From CBDFHB01 sp965250115 (lineage in GTDB: Bacteria; Acidobacteriota; Vicinamibacteria; Marinacidobacterales; SMYC01), in contig CBDFNJ010000002.1 of NCBI GenBank assembly GCA_965250115.1, positions 806,001-870,000 of the forward strand: a stretch of DNA of 64,000 nt, in the 5' to 3' direction. Positions 53,281 to 61,316 of the stretch are shown piece after piece; positions within the stretch are counted from its first letter, which is position 1; each line of letters starts with the position of its first letter. Position numbers and translations under genes: made by a program. Under the pieces are notes generated by a model. It was not told where the DNA came from and ran no database searches. It saw only the letters and a list, made by a program, of their open reading frames with translations.

Positions 53281-53820
53281 ATGAAGTATCCCAAGCGCTG
53301 CCAGTACAAGCACGCGAAGCAGAAGAAGTACCACGTTCGCAACTGGGCGGAATACAACGAAGGGCTGCGCCGCCGGGGCGATTTGACAGTCTGGTTTGAC
53401 GAGGAGGCAATCGCGAACTGGAAGGCCGACAAGACCGGTAAGCCTGGCGGTCAACGGGTCTATTCAGACATGGCGATTGAAACGGGCCTGGTTGTCCGGA
53501 TGGTGTACAAGCTCGCCTACCGACAAACCGAAGGCTTCTTGCACTCGATCGCCTCGCTTCTCGGGCTCGGTATCGAGATCCCGGACTACTCGACGTTGTG
53601 TCGGCGCTCGAGGTTGCTCCGCAAGAAGCTGCGGATTCCGAAAGCCGCGAGCACTCAACCCATCCACCTGATGATCGATAGCACGGGCTTGAGGATTCAT
53701 GTTGGAAACGCTCGCAAACCGCCAAAGCAGCGCGCATGGCGCAAGTTGCACATCGCCGTTGATCGCGAGACAGGGAACATTGTTGCGTCCGAACTGACGG
53801 CGTCACGAGATCGCGAAGCC
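53281..53820 (+). pseudogene. IS5-family transposase N-terminal half
   Basis: About 180 residues: NWAEYNEGLRRRGDLTVWFD, WKADKTGKPGGQRVYSDMAI, then the first catalytic Asp in HLMIDSTGLRI and KLHIAVDRETGNIVASELT. The frame then runs into an F2 left-end piece (KAEMRAGTNDEIMPAW), removing the C-terminal half. Confidence 0.85.
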
Positions 53821-53828
53821 TTGAAGGC

Positions 53829-53911
53829 AGAGATGAGAGCGGGAACCAACGACGAAATCATGCCGGCATGGTGCCGGCATGATTTCGTCGTTGGTTCCCG
53901 CTCTCGTCTCT
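53829..53911. other. Long palindrome from two inverted F2 left-end pieces
   Basis: Arms 53829-53868 and 53872-53911 are complementary over 40 bp with one mismatch, separated by TGG. Sequence is the start region of the F2 transposase gene (GGTTCCCGCTCTC, ATGATTTCGTCGTTG) facing itself. Confidence 0.85.
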
Positions 53912-53917
53912 AGAGGA

Positions 53918-54215
53918 CCTAGAATCGAGGCTGGGGCTACCGCGGCGCAGCGGGCTAGCACGTTCTGGTCCAGGTGCAGCCCGGGCCTGGACCCAGGTTT
54001 CCGCTCGGGAGCGTGGCATGCCCTTGCTGGACGGTGTTTTCCCTGCGCGTACGGAGAACTCGAATCGCCGACATCGCCTCCGACCCCCAGATCTGGGGCT
54101 CGCCACGGGTTGATGACGATCGAAACGGCCCCGGCGCGCCGATCTTGAGTTCGTTTGTGTTTTTTGACACAACGAGATAGGCCGCGCCTACAGAGCACCG
54201 CGCCAGCCCTCGACT
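53918..54215 (-). repeat. F3-end/R7 composite element
   Basis: Reverse of 30524-30855: GCTAGCACGTTCTGGTCCAG, CCCCAGATCTGGGGCTCGCC, TTTGTGTTTTTTGACACAACG and GAGCACCGCGCCAGCCCTCG. Confidence 0.75.
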
Positions 54216-54241
54216 CTACCGCGCTTCTCCGTACTGCCTTC

Positions 54242-55027
54242 CTAGAGGTCGATGTCGACACCGACTGGGCAGTGGTCGGAGCCCCGCTCGTTGGGCCAGA
54301 TGAAGGCGTCCTTCAATCGTTCCATCGCGCTCGGCGACGCGAGGATGTAGTCGATCCGCCACCCGACGTTCCGCTCGCGCGCGCCGCCCCACTGCCGCCA
54401 CCAAGTGTAATGGTCCGGCTGGTCGGGATGCAGGGCGCGAAAGGTGTCCACCCAGCCCGCTTCGAGCCAGCGGTCGAGCTCGACCCGCTCCTCGGGGAGG
54501 AACCCGCTGTTCTTGACATTGGATTTCGGGCGAGCGAGGTCGATCTCGCGGTGCGCGGTGTTGAAATCCCCGATCACGAGCACTGGACATCGGCGCCGCA
54601 GTTGCTGCGCCCGGTCGAACACAGCCCGATAGAAGTCGAGTTTGTAGCCGACACGGCTGTTGTCCCGGTCCTTCCCGCTTCCCTTGGGAAAATAGCCGTT
54701 TACAACCGCGAACCTCCCGCGATCGGTCCGGAAGTGAGCAGCGATGAACCGGCCCTCGATATCGAACCGAGGCTCTCCGAGGGAGGTCTCCACTAGAACG
54801 GGCTGGAACTTCGAGTAGATTCCGACACCACTGTATCCCCGGCGCTCGGCTACCGCGAACACGGCGTGCCAGTCGGTCGGCGTCCGTGCCGCGAGAGGGA
54901 TCTCCTCGGGCAGCGCGCGGACCTCTTGGACGCCGAGGATGTCGGCTCCAGACCGGTCCAAAAAGTCCACGAACCCGCGCCGCACGCAAGCGCGAATCCC
55001 ATTTACGTTCCAGCTCACGACCCGCAT
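54242..55027 (-). CDS. xthA: Exodeoxyribonuclease III
   Basis: A 261-residue AP endonuclease/3'-5' exonuclease. Active-site motifs in order: VVSWNVNGIRAC (Asn), GVQEVRALPEE (Glu), VVNGYFPKG (Tyr), LVIGDFNTAH (Asp, Asn), GWRIDYILAS (Asp) and GSDHCPVGVDI (Asp-His). It acts in base-excision repair at abasic sites. ATG at 55027 is preferred because the family begins at MRVVSWNVNG; an in-frame ATG nine codons upstream is possible. Intact. Next gene on the same strand is 290 bp upstream, so not an obvious operon. Confidence 0.92.
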   Translation of the reverse strand: MRVVSWNVNGIRACVRRGFVDFLDRSGADILGVQEVRALPEEIPLAARTPTDWHAVFAVAERRGYSGVGIYSKFQPVLVETSLGEPRFDIEGRFIAAHFRTDRGRFAVVNGYFPKGSGKDRDNSRVGYKLDFYRAVFDRAQQLRRRCPVLVIGDFNTAHREIDLARPKSNVKNSGFLPEERVELDRWLEAGWVDTFRALHPDQPDHYTWWRQWGGARERNVGWRIDYILASPSAMERLKDAFIWPNERGSDHCPVGVDIDL

Positions 55028-55312
55028 CGGTTCTTTCTCCGCCACACCAGCCACTAGACGTTCGTCAGGCCGCTCTTAGTAGATGGTCTCGTTGGTGGGG
55101 GCAGATCAATTGAGGTTGCCGTCTGGAGAGCAGATTGAAACTCAAGCGCGCGCAAAACAGCGTCCCGCTGCGTCGTGCTCCGCCTGCGAAGCGGCTTCAA
55201 CACGGTCGACTATGTTGAAACGGTCAGAAGTGACGCCCATCTCGCAAACCCGGTACGGTTCACAATTCAGGCCGCCACGTAATCTGTCCACAGAACACGC
55301 CGAACGAGATGT

Positions 55313-56548
55313 TTAGTCCTCGTCGAGCCGATTGAAGGCTATTACCGCCTGGCCTATCGCGGTCAGCCATTCATTGGAGTGTTCGAGTAGATCGTCGACC
55401 TTCGGCTTTCTCCCGTCGACGACCACGCGCCATGTCCAATAGTTGCCGTCCTTCTTCACCGTCGCTCCGCGAACGAGCCGGGCCACGGCCTCCAGGTAAT
55501 CCACCCCTACTTGCGGATCGCCGCTTTGCTTCGCGTAATCGACCACGTAGTTCGTGTTGAGATCTCCATTCGGAAACAACGTGCCGAAGTTAACCTTGAT
55601 TCCATCGCTCCGATGCCAGTTCAGGATGTACGAGGCGCGTGACAAGGTGACTTCGAAATCGTCGTCCTGGGCCTCGTAGCTCTGGAAGAATGCCCGCACG
55701 CACAACGGCAGTGTCGGATCGACTTGTTCGATCTGTTCGTAGAACTCCTTCTCCGTGATCTGCGTCCTGGCTCTTACACCACCTGACGCTGGCGACGGGT
55801 CTTCCACCACGACCTCCGCGTCGGCCCGTCGCACGACAGCACGTTCGATTTCGATCGTCTTGGCGAGTACCCTCGGCTCTACGATGACCCCGCCCGCCGA
55901 GCCCTCCGGCATGTCGAAGATGGCCAACTCCACGAGCCCGAACGTGATTCGAATGCCGGCGGACTGGTTGAGATAATCCGCGATGCGTTCAACCCCTTCG
56001 CGTATGCCGTCGCCCACCACGATCAGGAGAAAGCGGCCGCTGGTAAGGCTACGCGCGACGTCGTCCACGAAGGTCGCTTCGTCAAGCGTATCGTGCTGCG
56101 CCCGCACGATATCGAACAACGCGTTGGTGTTTCCGGAACGTCTTGCAGCCCGGCAAACGGCATCGTTCAGCTCATCGTACGACCAGCGACTGATCTCCTT
56201 CGCGTAGTCGAGAATCTGGGAGACAGCACCGCGCCGTGCCTCCGGGTTACGCCACAGCTTGCACTCAACGATGGACAATCGACCCTCCTCGCTCATGTAG
56301 GCGAGGTCGATCGGCCCGGCCACGGTTGGCAGCTCGCGACAAAGCGGTGTAGCAGGAGCGAACGCAGGATCGATTTCTCCGATGGGGAGGATTTCAGGCG
56401 TCTCGAACAGAAGCCGTTGAAGCCAGTCCTCGTCATACCCGTTACCGCCGGACCTGATCTCCAGTCGACGCCGGTGCAACGGAACCGCGCGGCTTCCCTT
56501 AAGTTTTGGAAGGTAGACTGTCTGACCGTATCTGGAGCGGTTAGACAT
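55313..56548 (-). CDS. PD-(D/E)XK nuclease-like protein
   Basis: A 411-residue soluble protein. Residues ~78-116 form a PD-(D/E)XK core: Asp81 in GPIDLAYMSEEG, then LSIVECKLWRN with Glu95 and Lys97, and QILDYAKEIS giving a RecB-like QxxxY motif (Gln111, Tyr115). This suggests a metal-dependent DNA nuclease of the DUF91/NucS-like type. The rest (~120-411) is unassigned; ILNWHRSDGIKVNFGTLFPN near residue 310 might be a binding domain. It stands alone, with no methylase or helicase next to it. Start ATG 56548 with AGGAGA upstream. Confidence 0.65.
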   Translation of the reverse strand: MSNRSRYGQTVYLPKLKGSRAVPLHRRRLEIRSGGNGYDEDWLQRLLFETPEILPIGEIDPAFAPATPLCRELPTVAGPIDLAYMSEEGRLSIVECKLWRNPEARRGAVSQILDYAKEISRWSYDELNDAVCRAARRSGNTNALFDIVRAQHDTLDEATFVDDVARSLTSGRFLLIVVGDGIREGVERIADYLNQSAGIRITFGLVELAIFDMPEGSAGGVIVEPRVLAKTIEIERAVVRRADAEVVVEDPSPASGGVRARTQITEKEFYEQIEQVDPTLPLCVRAFFQSYEAQDDDFEVTLSRASYILNWHRSDGIKVNFGTLFPNGDLNTNYVVDYAKQSGDPQVGVDYLEAVARLVRGATVKKDGNYWTWRVVVDGRKPKVDDLLEHSNEWLTAIGQAVIAFNRLDED

Positions 56549-56639
56549 GCTCGATTCTCCTTTCTGTAGCGGCAGTCCCGGTTAGTCCGGCGCAGTCGAG
56601 ACATTGTAGCCACACTGCGAGGCACACGAACTAGACAAC

Positions 56640-56711
56640 ACGAGGTATTCTGCGCCGCTGCGAGCCCGTCCTGTGCCAAAACTCGAACCTTTGGTGCTTC
56701 GGCTACCCCGT
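56640..56711 (-). repeat. F2 right-end scrap
   Basis: CCCGTCCTGTGCCAAAACTC at about 56667 without its continuation, then a second CCCGTCCTGTGCC starting the MITE. Confidence 0.65.
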
Positions 56712-57014
56712 CCTGTGCCAAAACTCGGCCCTTTCGAAATAGACCATAAATCAGCAGCTTAGCGACTGGGCCAAGGGCCCCTAGGCTTTACAGTTACCCC
56801 ACCCGCGGTCGACCTTCGAGAGCCGCGCCGTTTCACCGGACGGCAGAGGACGGCGAGCTGCTGCCGAAGAGCGACATTGTCAAGAGCCAGTTCGCGACGA
56901 GCCTTGAAGGCGGAGATGAGAGCGCGAACAAACGACGAAATCAAGCAGGTATGGTGCCGGCAGACCGGAGACTAATCAAGTTCGGGGCGCCCGGATGAAT
57001 AAATAGAAGGCACA
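56712..57014 (-). repeat. F2 MITE, ~303 bp
   Basis: Third complete F2 MITE: CCTGTGCC right end, MISSFVRALISAFKARRELA frame from 56944, left end finishing AGAAGGCAC. It truncates the IS256 fragment at 57015. Confidence 0.85.
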
Positions 57015-57214
57015 CCCGCGATCTCCTCCGCGTCCTCTCTGAGCAGTAGGTGCAGAGCTGTCAGTCCTTGCTCGTACACCCATTCCGTCAGATCCGCCTT
57101 CGTGGCCGCGATCCCAGCTATCATCGGTAGCAGTATCTGACCGACTTGGCCAACTACCTTGCCCGTAGGCGAGTGCGTTTGCTTTCTTACTGGCTTCTTT
57201 GATTTCCTAGGCAT
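57015..57214 (-). pseudogene. IS256-family transposase N-terminal fragment
   Basis: MPRKSKKPVRKQTHSPTGKV, PMIAGIAATKADLTEWVYEQ and LTALHLLLREDAEEIAG match the start of Mutator/IS256 transposases. The core is missing beyond the F2 MITE. Confidence 0.7.
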
Positions 57215-57469
57215 TGGTGGCTCCTTGTCCCCCTCTGGAGACGGTTTATTGGCAGACCTATTCTTAGGCCGGCCAAGGAGCCGCCGCTACCCCAAATTCA
57301 ACATCCGGCGGGACATCCCCCGAATGAGAGGTGTCAGTTCGAGGTTTGGCCAATTCGAATTCCCGCTTTTGGCCTTCTCGCCAGGCGCGATCTAGGCGTA
57401 GGGCGTCCTTCTCATTGGCTGGGCGATTGGGTGGAAAAACGGCCCGATCAGCCCAGAAATGGCTGTCCC
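57215..57469. repeat. IS leader shared with 31.55-31.69 kb
   Basis: No gene. 57330-57465 (minus strand) shares about 80-85% identity with 31555-31690, including CGAATTGGCCAAACCTCGAA and CGCCTAGATCGCGCCTGG. Confidence 0.55.
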
Positions 57470-57655
57470 TTCCATAAACTCGAGCTGCATGAGATTGGCG
57501 AACTGCTCGCAACCAGGATGCTTTGGCCGTCTTCATGTAGGACGTTTTGAGGGCTGGCATCGGCTCTACTCAGGGGTAGAGGTGGAACCTGGTGCGAAGT
57601 CCCGCGGCCGTTCCGAGTGAATCGCACTCAAGCCACGCGTCGAGTGTAATTAATG
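57470..57655 (-). repeat. Rve-type IS right end (solo)
   Basis: Reverse of 17600-17763: ends CTGTCCCTTCCATAAACTCG and contains CATGTAGGACGTTTTGAGGG. The transposase tail seen at 17.4 kb is absent here. Confidence 0.65.
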
Positions 57656-57667
57656 ATAGAGACCTGT

Positions 57668-57712
57668 GACCCGCAAAAAAGAAGATCGGCCAGAAGCAGC
57701 AGACCGTACGCC
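57668..57712 (-). repeat. R8 half element
   Basis: TGTGACCCGCAAAAAAGAAG then ATCGGCCAGAAGCAG, the R8 left half. Confidence 0.55.
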
Positions 57713-57735
57713 ATCGGTCCATCCCCGAAACCCGA

Positions 57736-58395
57736 TCAACTTACCTCGAACTTAAATTGAACTCGATAGATGCCTACGCCCTGTGATATGCCTCCACCAA
57801 TCCACACCTCATAGCGCCCGGATCGGTTGAGTTTCTTCTTCGTGCGCACGGTCCCTCTGCCCATGTCGCCTTCTATTTTTTTCCCGTCGGGAGCCACGAC
57901 CGTTGTGTGGAGCAACGCGAGTCCGAGCTGTTTCTCGACGTTAATGGTTAATTCACCTGACTGCTCGATCTCAAGTAGATAGACATCGTTGAAGGCACCG
58001 GCTGTGCTCTTGTCAAGCATAGCGGGCATGAGCACATCACCTGCGCCCAAGCGCCCCGTCGTCGAGAAGCCGTGGCTTTCGATCATCTGGTGTTCGTCAC
58101 TCTCACGATGGTTCGCGGAACTTTCCCTTCGGAGAAACTGCGCGTATTCCGTCCACTCACGGGCGCTCTCGATGTATTGGTTCCTGTCTCTCCACTGGTT
58201 TATCGTCGCTTGGTAGTCCTGGATCGCAAGAGCGAACGCCAGCTTCACATCTGCCCATTCGTCGCCGGTCGACTTGATGTAGCTCCTTACTGTAGGCATC
58301 GTTTCGACAAGCTTCTCGTTAAACTGCTCCCGTAAGAGACCGATCTCAAGTGAAGCTTGAAACTCCTCGATTGCGGCGACCCTCTGTGCCAACAT
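57736..58395 (-). CDS. Unknown protein with C-terminal pre-peptidase-like domain, 5' end lost
   Basis: About 219 residues from the first Met after the F7 boundary. N-terminal helices (FQASLEIGLLREQFNEKLVE, AFALAIQDYQATINQWRDRN) precede a ~90-residue beta domain: VYLLEIEQSGELTINVEKQL, VVAPDGKKIEGDMG, LNRSGRYEVWIGGG and YRVQFKFEV, the layout of bacterial pre-peptidase C-terminal (PPC) domains that attach to secreted proteins. F7 begins within a few bases upstream, so the native N-terminus and any signal peptide are probably lost. Confidence 0.55.
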   Translation of the reverse strand: MLAQRVAAIEEFQASLEIGLLREQFNEKLVETMPTVRSYIKSTGDEWADVKLAFALAIQDYQATINQWRDRNQYIESAREWTEYAQFLRRESSANHRESDEHQMIESHGFSTTGRLGAGDVLMPAMLDKSTAGAFNDVYLLEIEQSGELTINVEKQLGLALLHTTVVAPDGKKIEGDMGRGTVRTKKKLNRSGRYEVWIGGGISQGVGIYRVQFKFEVS

Positions 58396-58449
58396 CCTTG
58401 AGACAATCCGCTCCTTGAAATTAGTGTCGAGGGCGGAGGAGGATCATAG

Positions 58450-58920
58450 ATGAGTACGTTGATTGAGAGAATGACGTCGGCGGGGTCGGAAGGAGCCCGT
58501 AGGGCGACTGGAGATCTCGCCGACCGTGGTGCTGCGGCGGGGGTCCGCGATCCCGAAGTGAGTGAGAAAGCGAAGCGCCGACGTTTCAGCGCTGAATACA
58601 AGCTGCGGATCGTTCGCGAGGCGGACGCCTGCAAGGGTGACGGTGATGTGGCGGCGCTTCTACGTCGCGAGGGACTGTACTCGTCGCATCTATCGAGTTG
58701 GCGTCGGCAACGGGACGAGATCGCCAAGGCGGGATTGACGTCGAGAAAGCGAGGTCGGAAGGCGAAGGCAGAGGCTCCACGGATCAAGGAGCTCGAGCGC
58801 GAGAACGCCCGACTCCAGCACCGGCTGGCTCGGGTGGAAACGATGCTAGAGATCCAAAAAAAAGCCTCCGAGCTCCTGGGGATCCCCCTGAACCCGATCG
58901 ACGACGACGAGAACGATTGA
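58450..58920 (+). CDS. F7 IS3-family OrfA
   Basis: A 156-residue protein: HTH region RRRFSAEYKLRIVREADACK, VAALLRREGLYSSHLSSWRR, then a leucine-zipper helix (ELERENARLQHRLARVETML). It ends LNPIDDDEND when read without frameshifting. The A8 run at 58856-58863 within CAA AAA AAA is a -1 slippery site to OrfB. GGAGGAGG precedes the ATG. Confidence 0.88.
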   Translation: MSTLIERMTSAGSEGARRATGDLADRGAAAGVRDPEVSEKAKRRRFSAEYKLRIVREADACKGDGDVAALLRREGLYSSHLSSWRRQRDEIAKAGLTSRKRGRKAKAEAPRIKELERENARLQHRLARVETMLEIQKKASELLGIPLNPIDDDEND

Positions 58921-60056
58921 TCGTGGCGGCCGAGGAGCTGGCGGGTCGGATTGGACAAACGGCGGAAGCTTGCGAGGCGCTGGGCGTGTCTCGTTCCACG
59001 TTGTATCGTCGACGCCGACCGGTGGCGTCCAAGCCGAAGCGCCGTCCTCGGCCGCAGCGAGCCCTCGACACGACCGAGCGCGAGAGGGTCCTCAGTGCAT
59101 TGCATTGCGAACGGTTCGTCGACAAGGCGCCGGCCCAGGTGTGGGCCACGCTTCTGGACGAGGGAATCTACCACTGTTCGATCCTCACGATGTACCGGAT
59201 TCTGTCGGAGCACGGAGAGGTGCGTGAGCGCCGGAACCAGCTGCGGCATCCGAACTATCAGAAGCCGGAGCTCGTGGCGGAAGCGCCGAACCAGGTTTGG
59301 TCGTGGGACATAACGAAGCTGCGCGGCCCGGTCAAGTGGACCTACTTTTACCTCTACGTGATTCTCGACATCTTCTCCCGGTACGTGACCGGGTGGATGT
59401 TGGCTCGGCGAGAAAGCGCCGAGCTCGCCCGTCGTCTCATCAGCGAGAGCTGCCTCAAGCAGAACATCGAAGCCGACCAGCTCACCATCCACGCAGACCG
59501 CGGCAGCTCGATGCGAAGCAAGTCCGTCGCCTTGCTCCTGGCCGACCTCGGCATAACCAAGACGCACTCGCGGCCGTACGTCTCGAACGATAATCCCTAC
59601 TCCGAGTCCCAGTTCAAGACGATGAAGTATTGCCCTGAATTCCCAAGCCGCTTTGGCTGTCTGGAAGACGGCCGCCTGTTCTGCGGCGGTTTCTTCGACT
59701 ACTACAACAACGCGCACCGGCACTCGGGACTGGGGCTCATGACGCCGGCCGCCGTTCACTACGGTCGCGCCGACGAGCTCAACGCCGCCCGGCGCCAGGT
59801 CCTTCTCGAAGCTCATCGGGCTCACCCCGAGCGCTTCGTGCACGGAACACCTCAACCTCCGGTTTTGCCTCGTCAGGTCTGGATCAACCCGCCGCCCGAG
59901 AAAACGACGCCACAGGAGGCCCTAGGAGCCACTTTCTCGGGGCGCCCCGTACCTGAGCTACCCCCGGATTCAAGCTATCCGGACGCGATCGCGTCGGAAC
60001 CCAATCGCGACCGCACCGCGCTCACGCCCCGTCCTTCACTGATCGAGGCTCACTAA
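58857..60056 (+). CDS. F7 IS3-family OrfB, expressed by -1 frameshift
   Basis: The -1 frame joins at the A8 run (KKSLRAPGDPPEPDRRRRER) and continues about 390 residues: HTH (EACEALGVSRSTLYRRRRPV), YHCSILTMYRILSEHGEVRE, then the rve core with Asp in VWSWDITKLRGP, Asp in IHADRGSSM and Glu in NPYSESQFKTMKY. The C-terminal ~90 residues are proline-rich (PPPEKTTPQEALGATFSGRP). No stops. A stand-alone start would be a later internal codon; IS3 elements normally make the OrfAB fusion. Confidence 0.88.
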   Translation, partial: KKSLRAPGDPPEPDRRRRERLIVAAEELAGRIGQTAEACEALGVSRSTLYRRRRPVASKPKRRPRPQRALDTTERERVLSALHCERFVDKAPAQVWATLLDEGIYHCSILTMYRILSEHGEVRERRNQLRHPNYQKPELVAEAPNQVWSWDITKLRGPVKWTYFYLYVILDIFSRYVTGWMLARRESAELARRLISESCLKQNIEADQLTIHADRGSSMRSKSVALLLADLGITKTHSRPYVSNDNPYSESQFKTMKYCPEFPSRFGCLEDGRLFCGGFFDYYNNAHRHSGLGLMTPAAVHYGRADELNAARRQVLLEAHRAHPERFVHGTPQPPVLPRQVWINPPPEKTTPQEALGATFSGRPVPELPPDSSYPDAIASEPNRDRTALTPRPSLIEAH

Positions 60057-60080
60057 ATGCAGCCTGCGGGTGTCTCAAAG

Positions 60081-60309
60081 TCGTTGACACGTTCCGTCCG
60101 GCAGGATGCCGAAGGCGAGTGGGACTGACTGCGTAAGCGCAACCAACCCTGAGCGTAGTGTGCCCCCCTCGCGGTTGGAGGTAGGAGTGGGGAGGAAGGG
60201 TGAGCCCCAGATTTGGCAAGAATCAGTCTGATTATCGATAATTACAGAAACGATGTTGCCCGACTTTCCTAATCTGAAAAAACGTCTGCTTCGGCTGGTT
60301 CAGTTTTGT
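60081..60309. other. No gene identified
   Basis: Short region between F7 and F1; TAATCTGAAAAAACGTCTGC lies just before the F1 target site. Nothing recognised. Confidence 0.5.
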
Positions 60310-60970
60310 GGGTCTACGCGGATTCGTGTGGGTAAGTCCTGACGGAAAAACAGTGTAACTCATTGTGTGGAAAAGGTATCGAGTACTTCATCAGGTGCTG
60401 AAAAGTGGTCCATTTTTAGGATAGGCTGACCGAGTGAAAAATTCCCAGTCGATCCGCTCGCTGTTTGCGCTGCCAGGTTTCGTGGTGTGCCGCATTGAAG
60501 GATCTATTCGGTGACCGATACGCCCGCGTCATCCAGCTCAAGAGGCGAAAAAAACAGCTGTGTGCTCTTACTGTGGGCAACGGTGCCGGGGGCGCTATGA
60601 CAAGCAAGTGTGCCGGGTCCGCGACCTGTCGTTGGCAGGCTGGCGGATCTATCTGGAATACGAGCGTTGGCGCGTCAACTGTCCTGGGTGCGGCGGTTTG
60701 CATGTAGAACACCTGGACTGGCTGGCGAACAACTCGCGCTACACCTAGCGTTTTGCGACGCATGTGGGCAAGCTGTGCCGGACAAGGCGGTGGCCGAGAT
60801 GGAACGTCTGCGCCTCCTAGTTGAAGGGGTCAACAACAAAATCCGTGTGCTGCAACGACGCGCCTACGGCTATCGCGACGAGGAATATCTCAAGCTGAAG
60901 ATCGTGGCGGCATTCCTTCCGCCATTACCCAGAAATGCCGTCTTCAACCCACACGAATCCGCGTAGACCC
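60310..60970 (+). mobile_element. F1 ISL3-derived element, 661 bp, complete
   Basis: Same length and 24-bp perfect terminal repeats as 11548-12208, with very few internal differences. Flanked by AGTTTTGT at 60302-60309 and 60971-60978, an 8-bp target duplication. Confirms that the deleted form itself transposes. Confidence 0.92.
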
Positions 60971-61192
60971 AGTTTTGTTAAGTCCTGTTGGGTGAACTTT
61001 TTCCACCCACTGTGGTAGCCGTTGGAAGGCGTTCGATAGCCTAACGACATTGGAAGAGATCAACAAGCTCACTTTTGTCTAGACTCAGCCAATTTGAAGC
61101 GCTGGCTCTTGGAGCCGGCCCCACCCGGTGTGAGGATCGTTGAATCTTTTGAGTGTCGGTGGGCAGGGTGTTACATTCGGTATGGACCTGAT

Positions 61193-61292
61193 ATGAACCA
61201 CAGCGAGATCGCCAGCTTCATTTGGAGCGTGGCGGATTTGATCCGCGACACCTTCAAGCGAGGCAAGTACCAGGACGTGATCCTGCCTTTTT
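61193..61292 (+). pseudogene. HsdM N-terminal scrap (type I restriction-modification)
   Basis: ATG at 61193 opens MNHSEIASFIWSVADLIRDT then FKRGKYQDVILP, the strongly conserved start of type I N6-adenine methyltransferase subunits. Homology ends where LTVLRRLD is expected and the frame stops shortly after. The sequence continues without a recognisable mobile element, so this was a simple deletion joining hsdM to the next gene. Confidence 0.75.
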
Positions 61293-61316
61293 TTGAGAGC
61301 CAAGAAGGAAATGGGG

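Larger units (their letters stand above)
58397..60080 (+). mobile_element. F7 IS3-family element
   Basis: TTGAGACAATCCGC at about 58399 and, in reverse, TTGAGACACCCGC at about 60080 form imperfect inverted repeats around OrfA/OrfB. No target duplication seen, so ends are approximate. Confidence 0.7.

Noticed and set aside
58287..59855. A 522-codon open frame on the minus strand through F7
   Set aside because: It is antisense to the OrfA/OrfB transposase genes, which have clear family motifs; its translation is Arg-rich and featureless.
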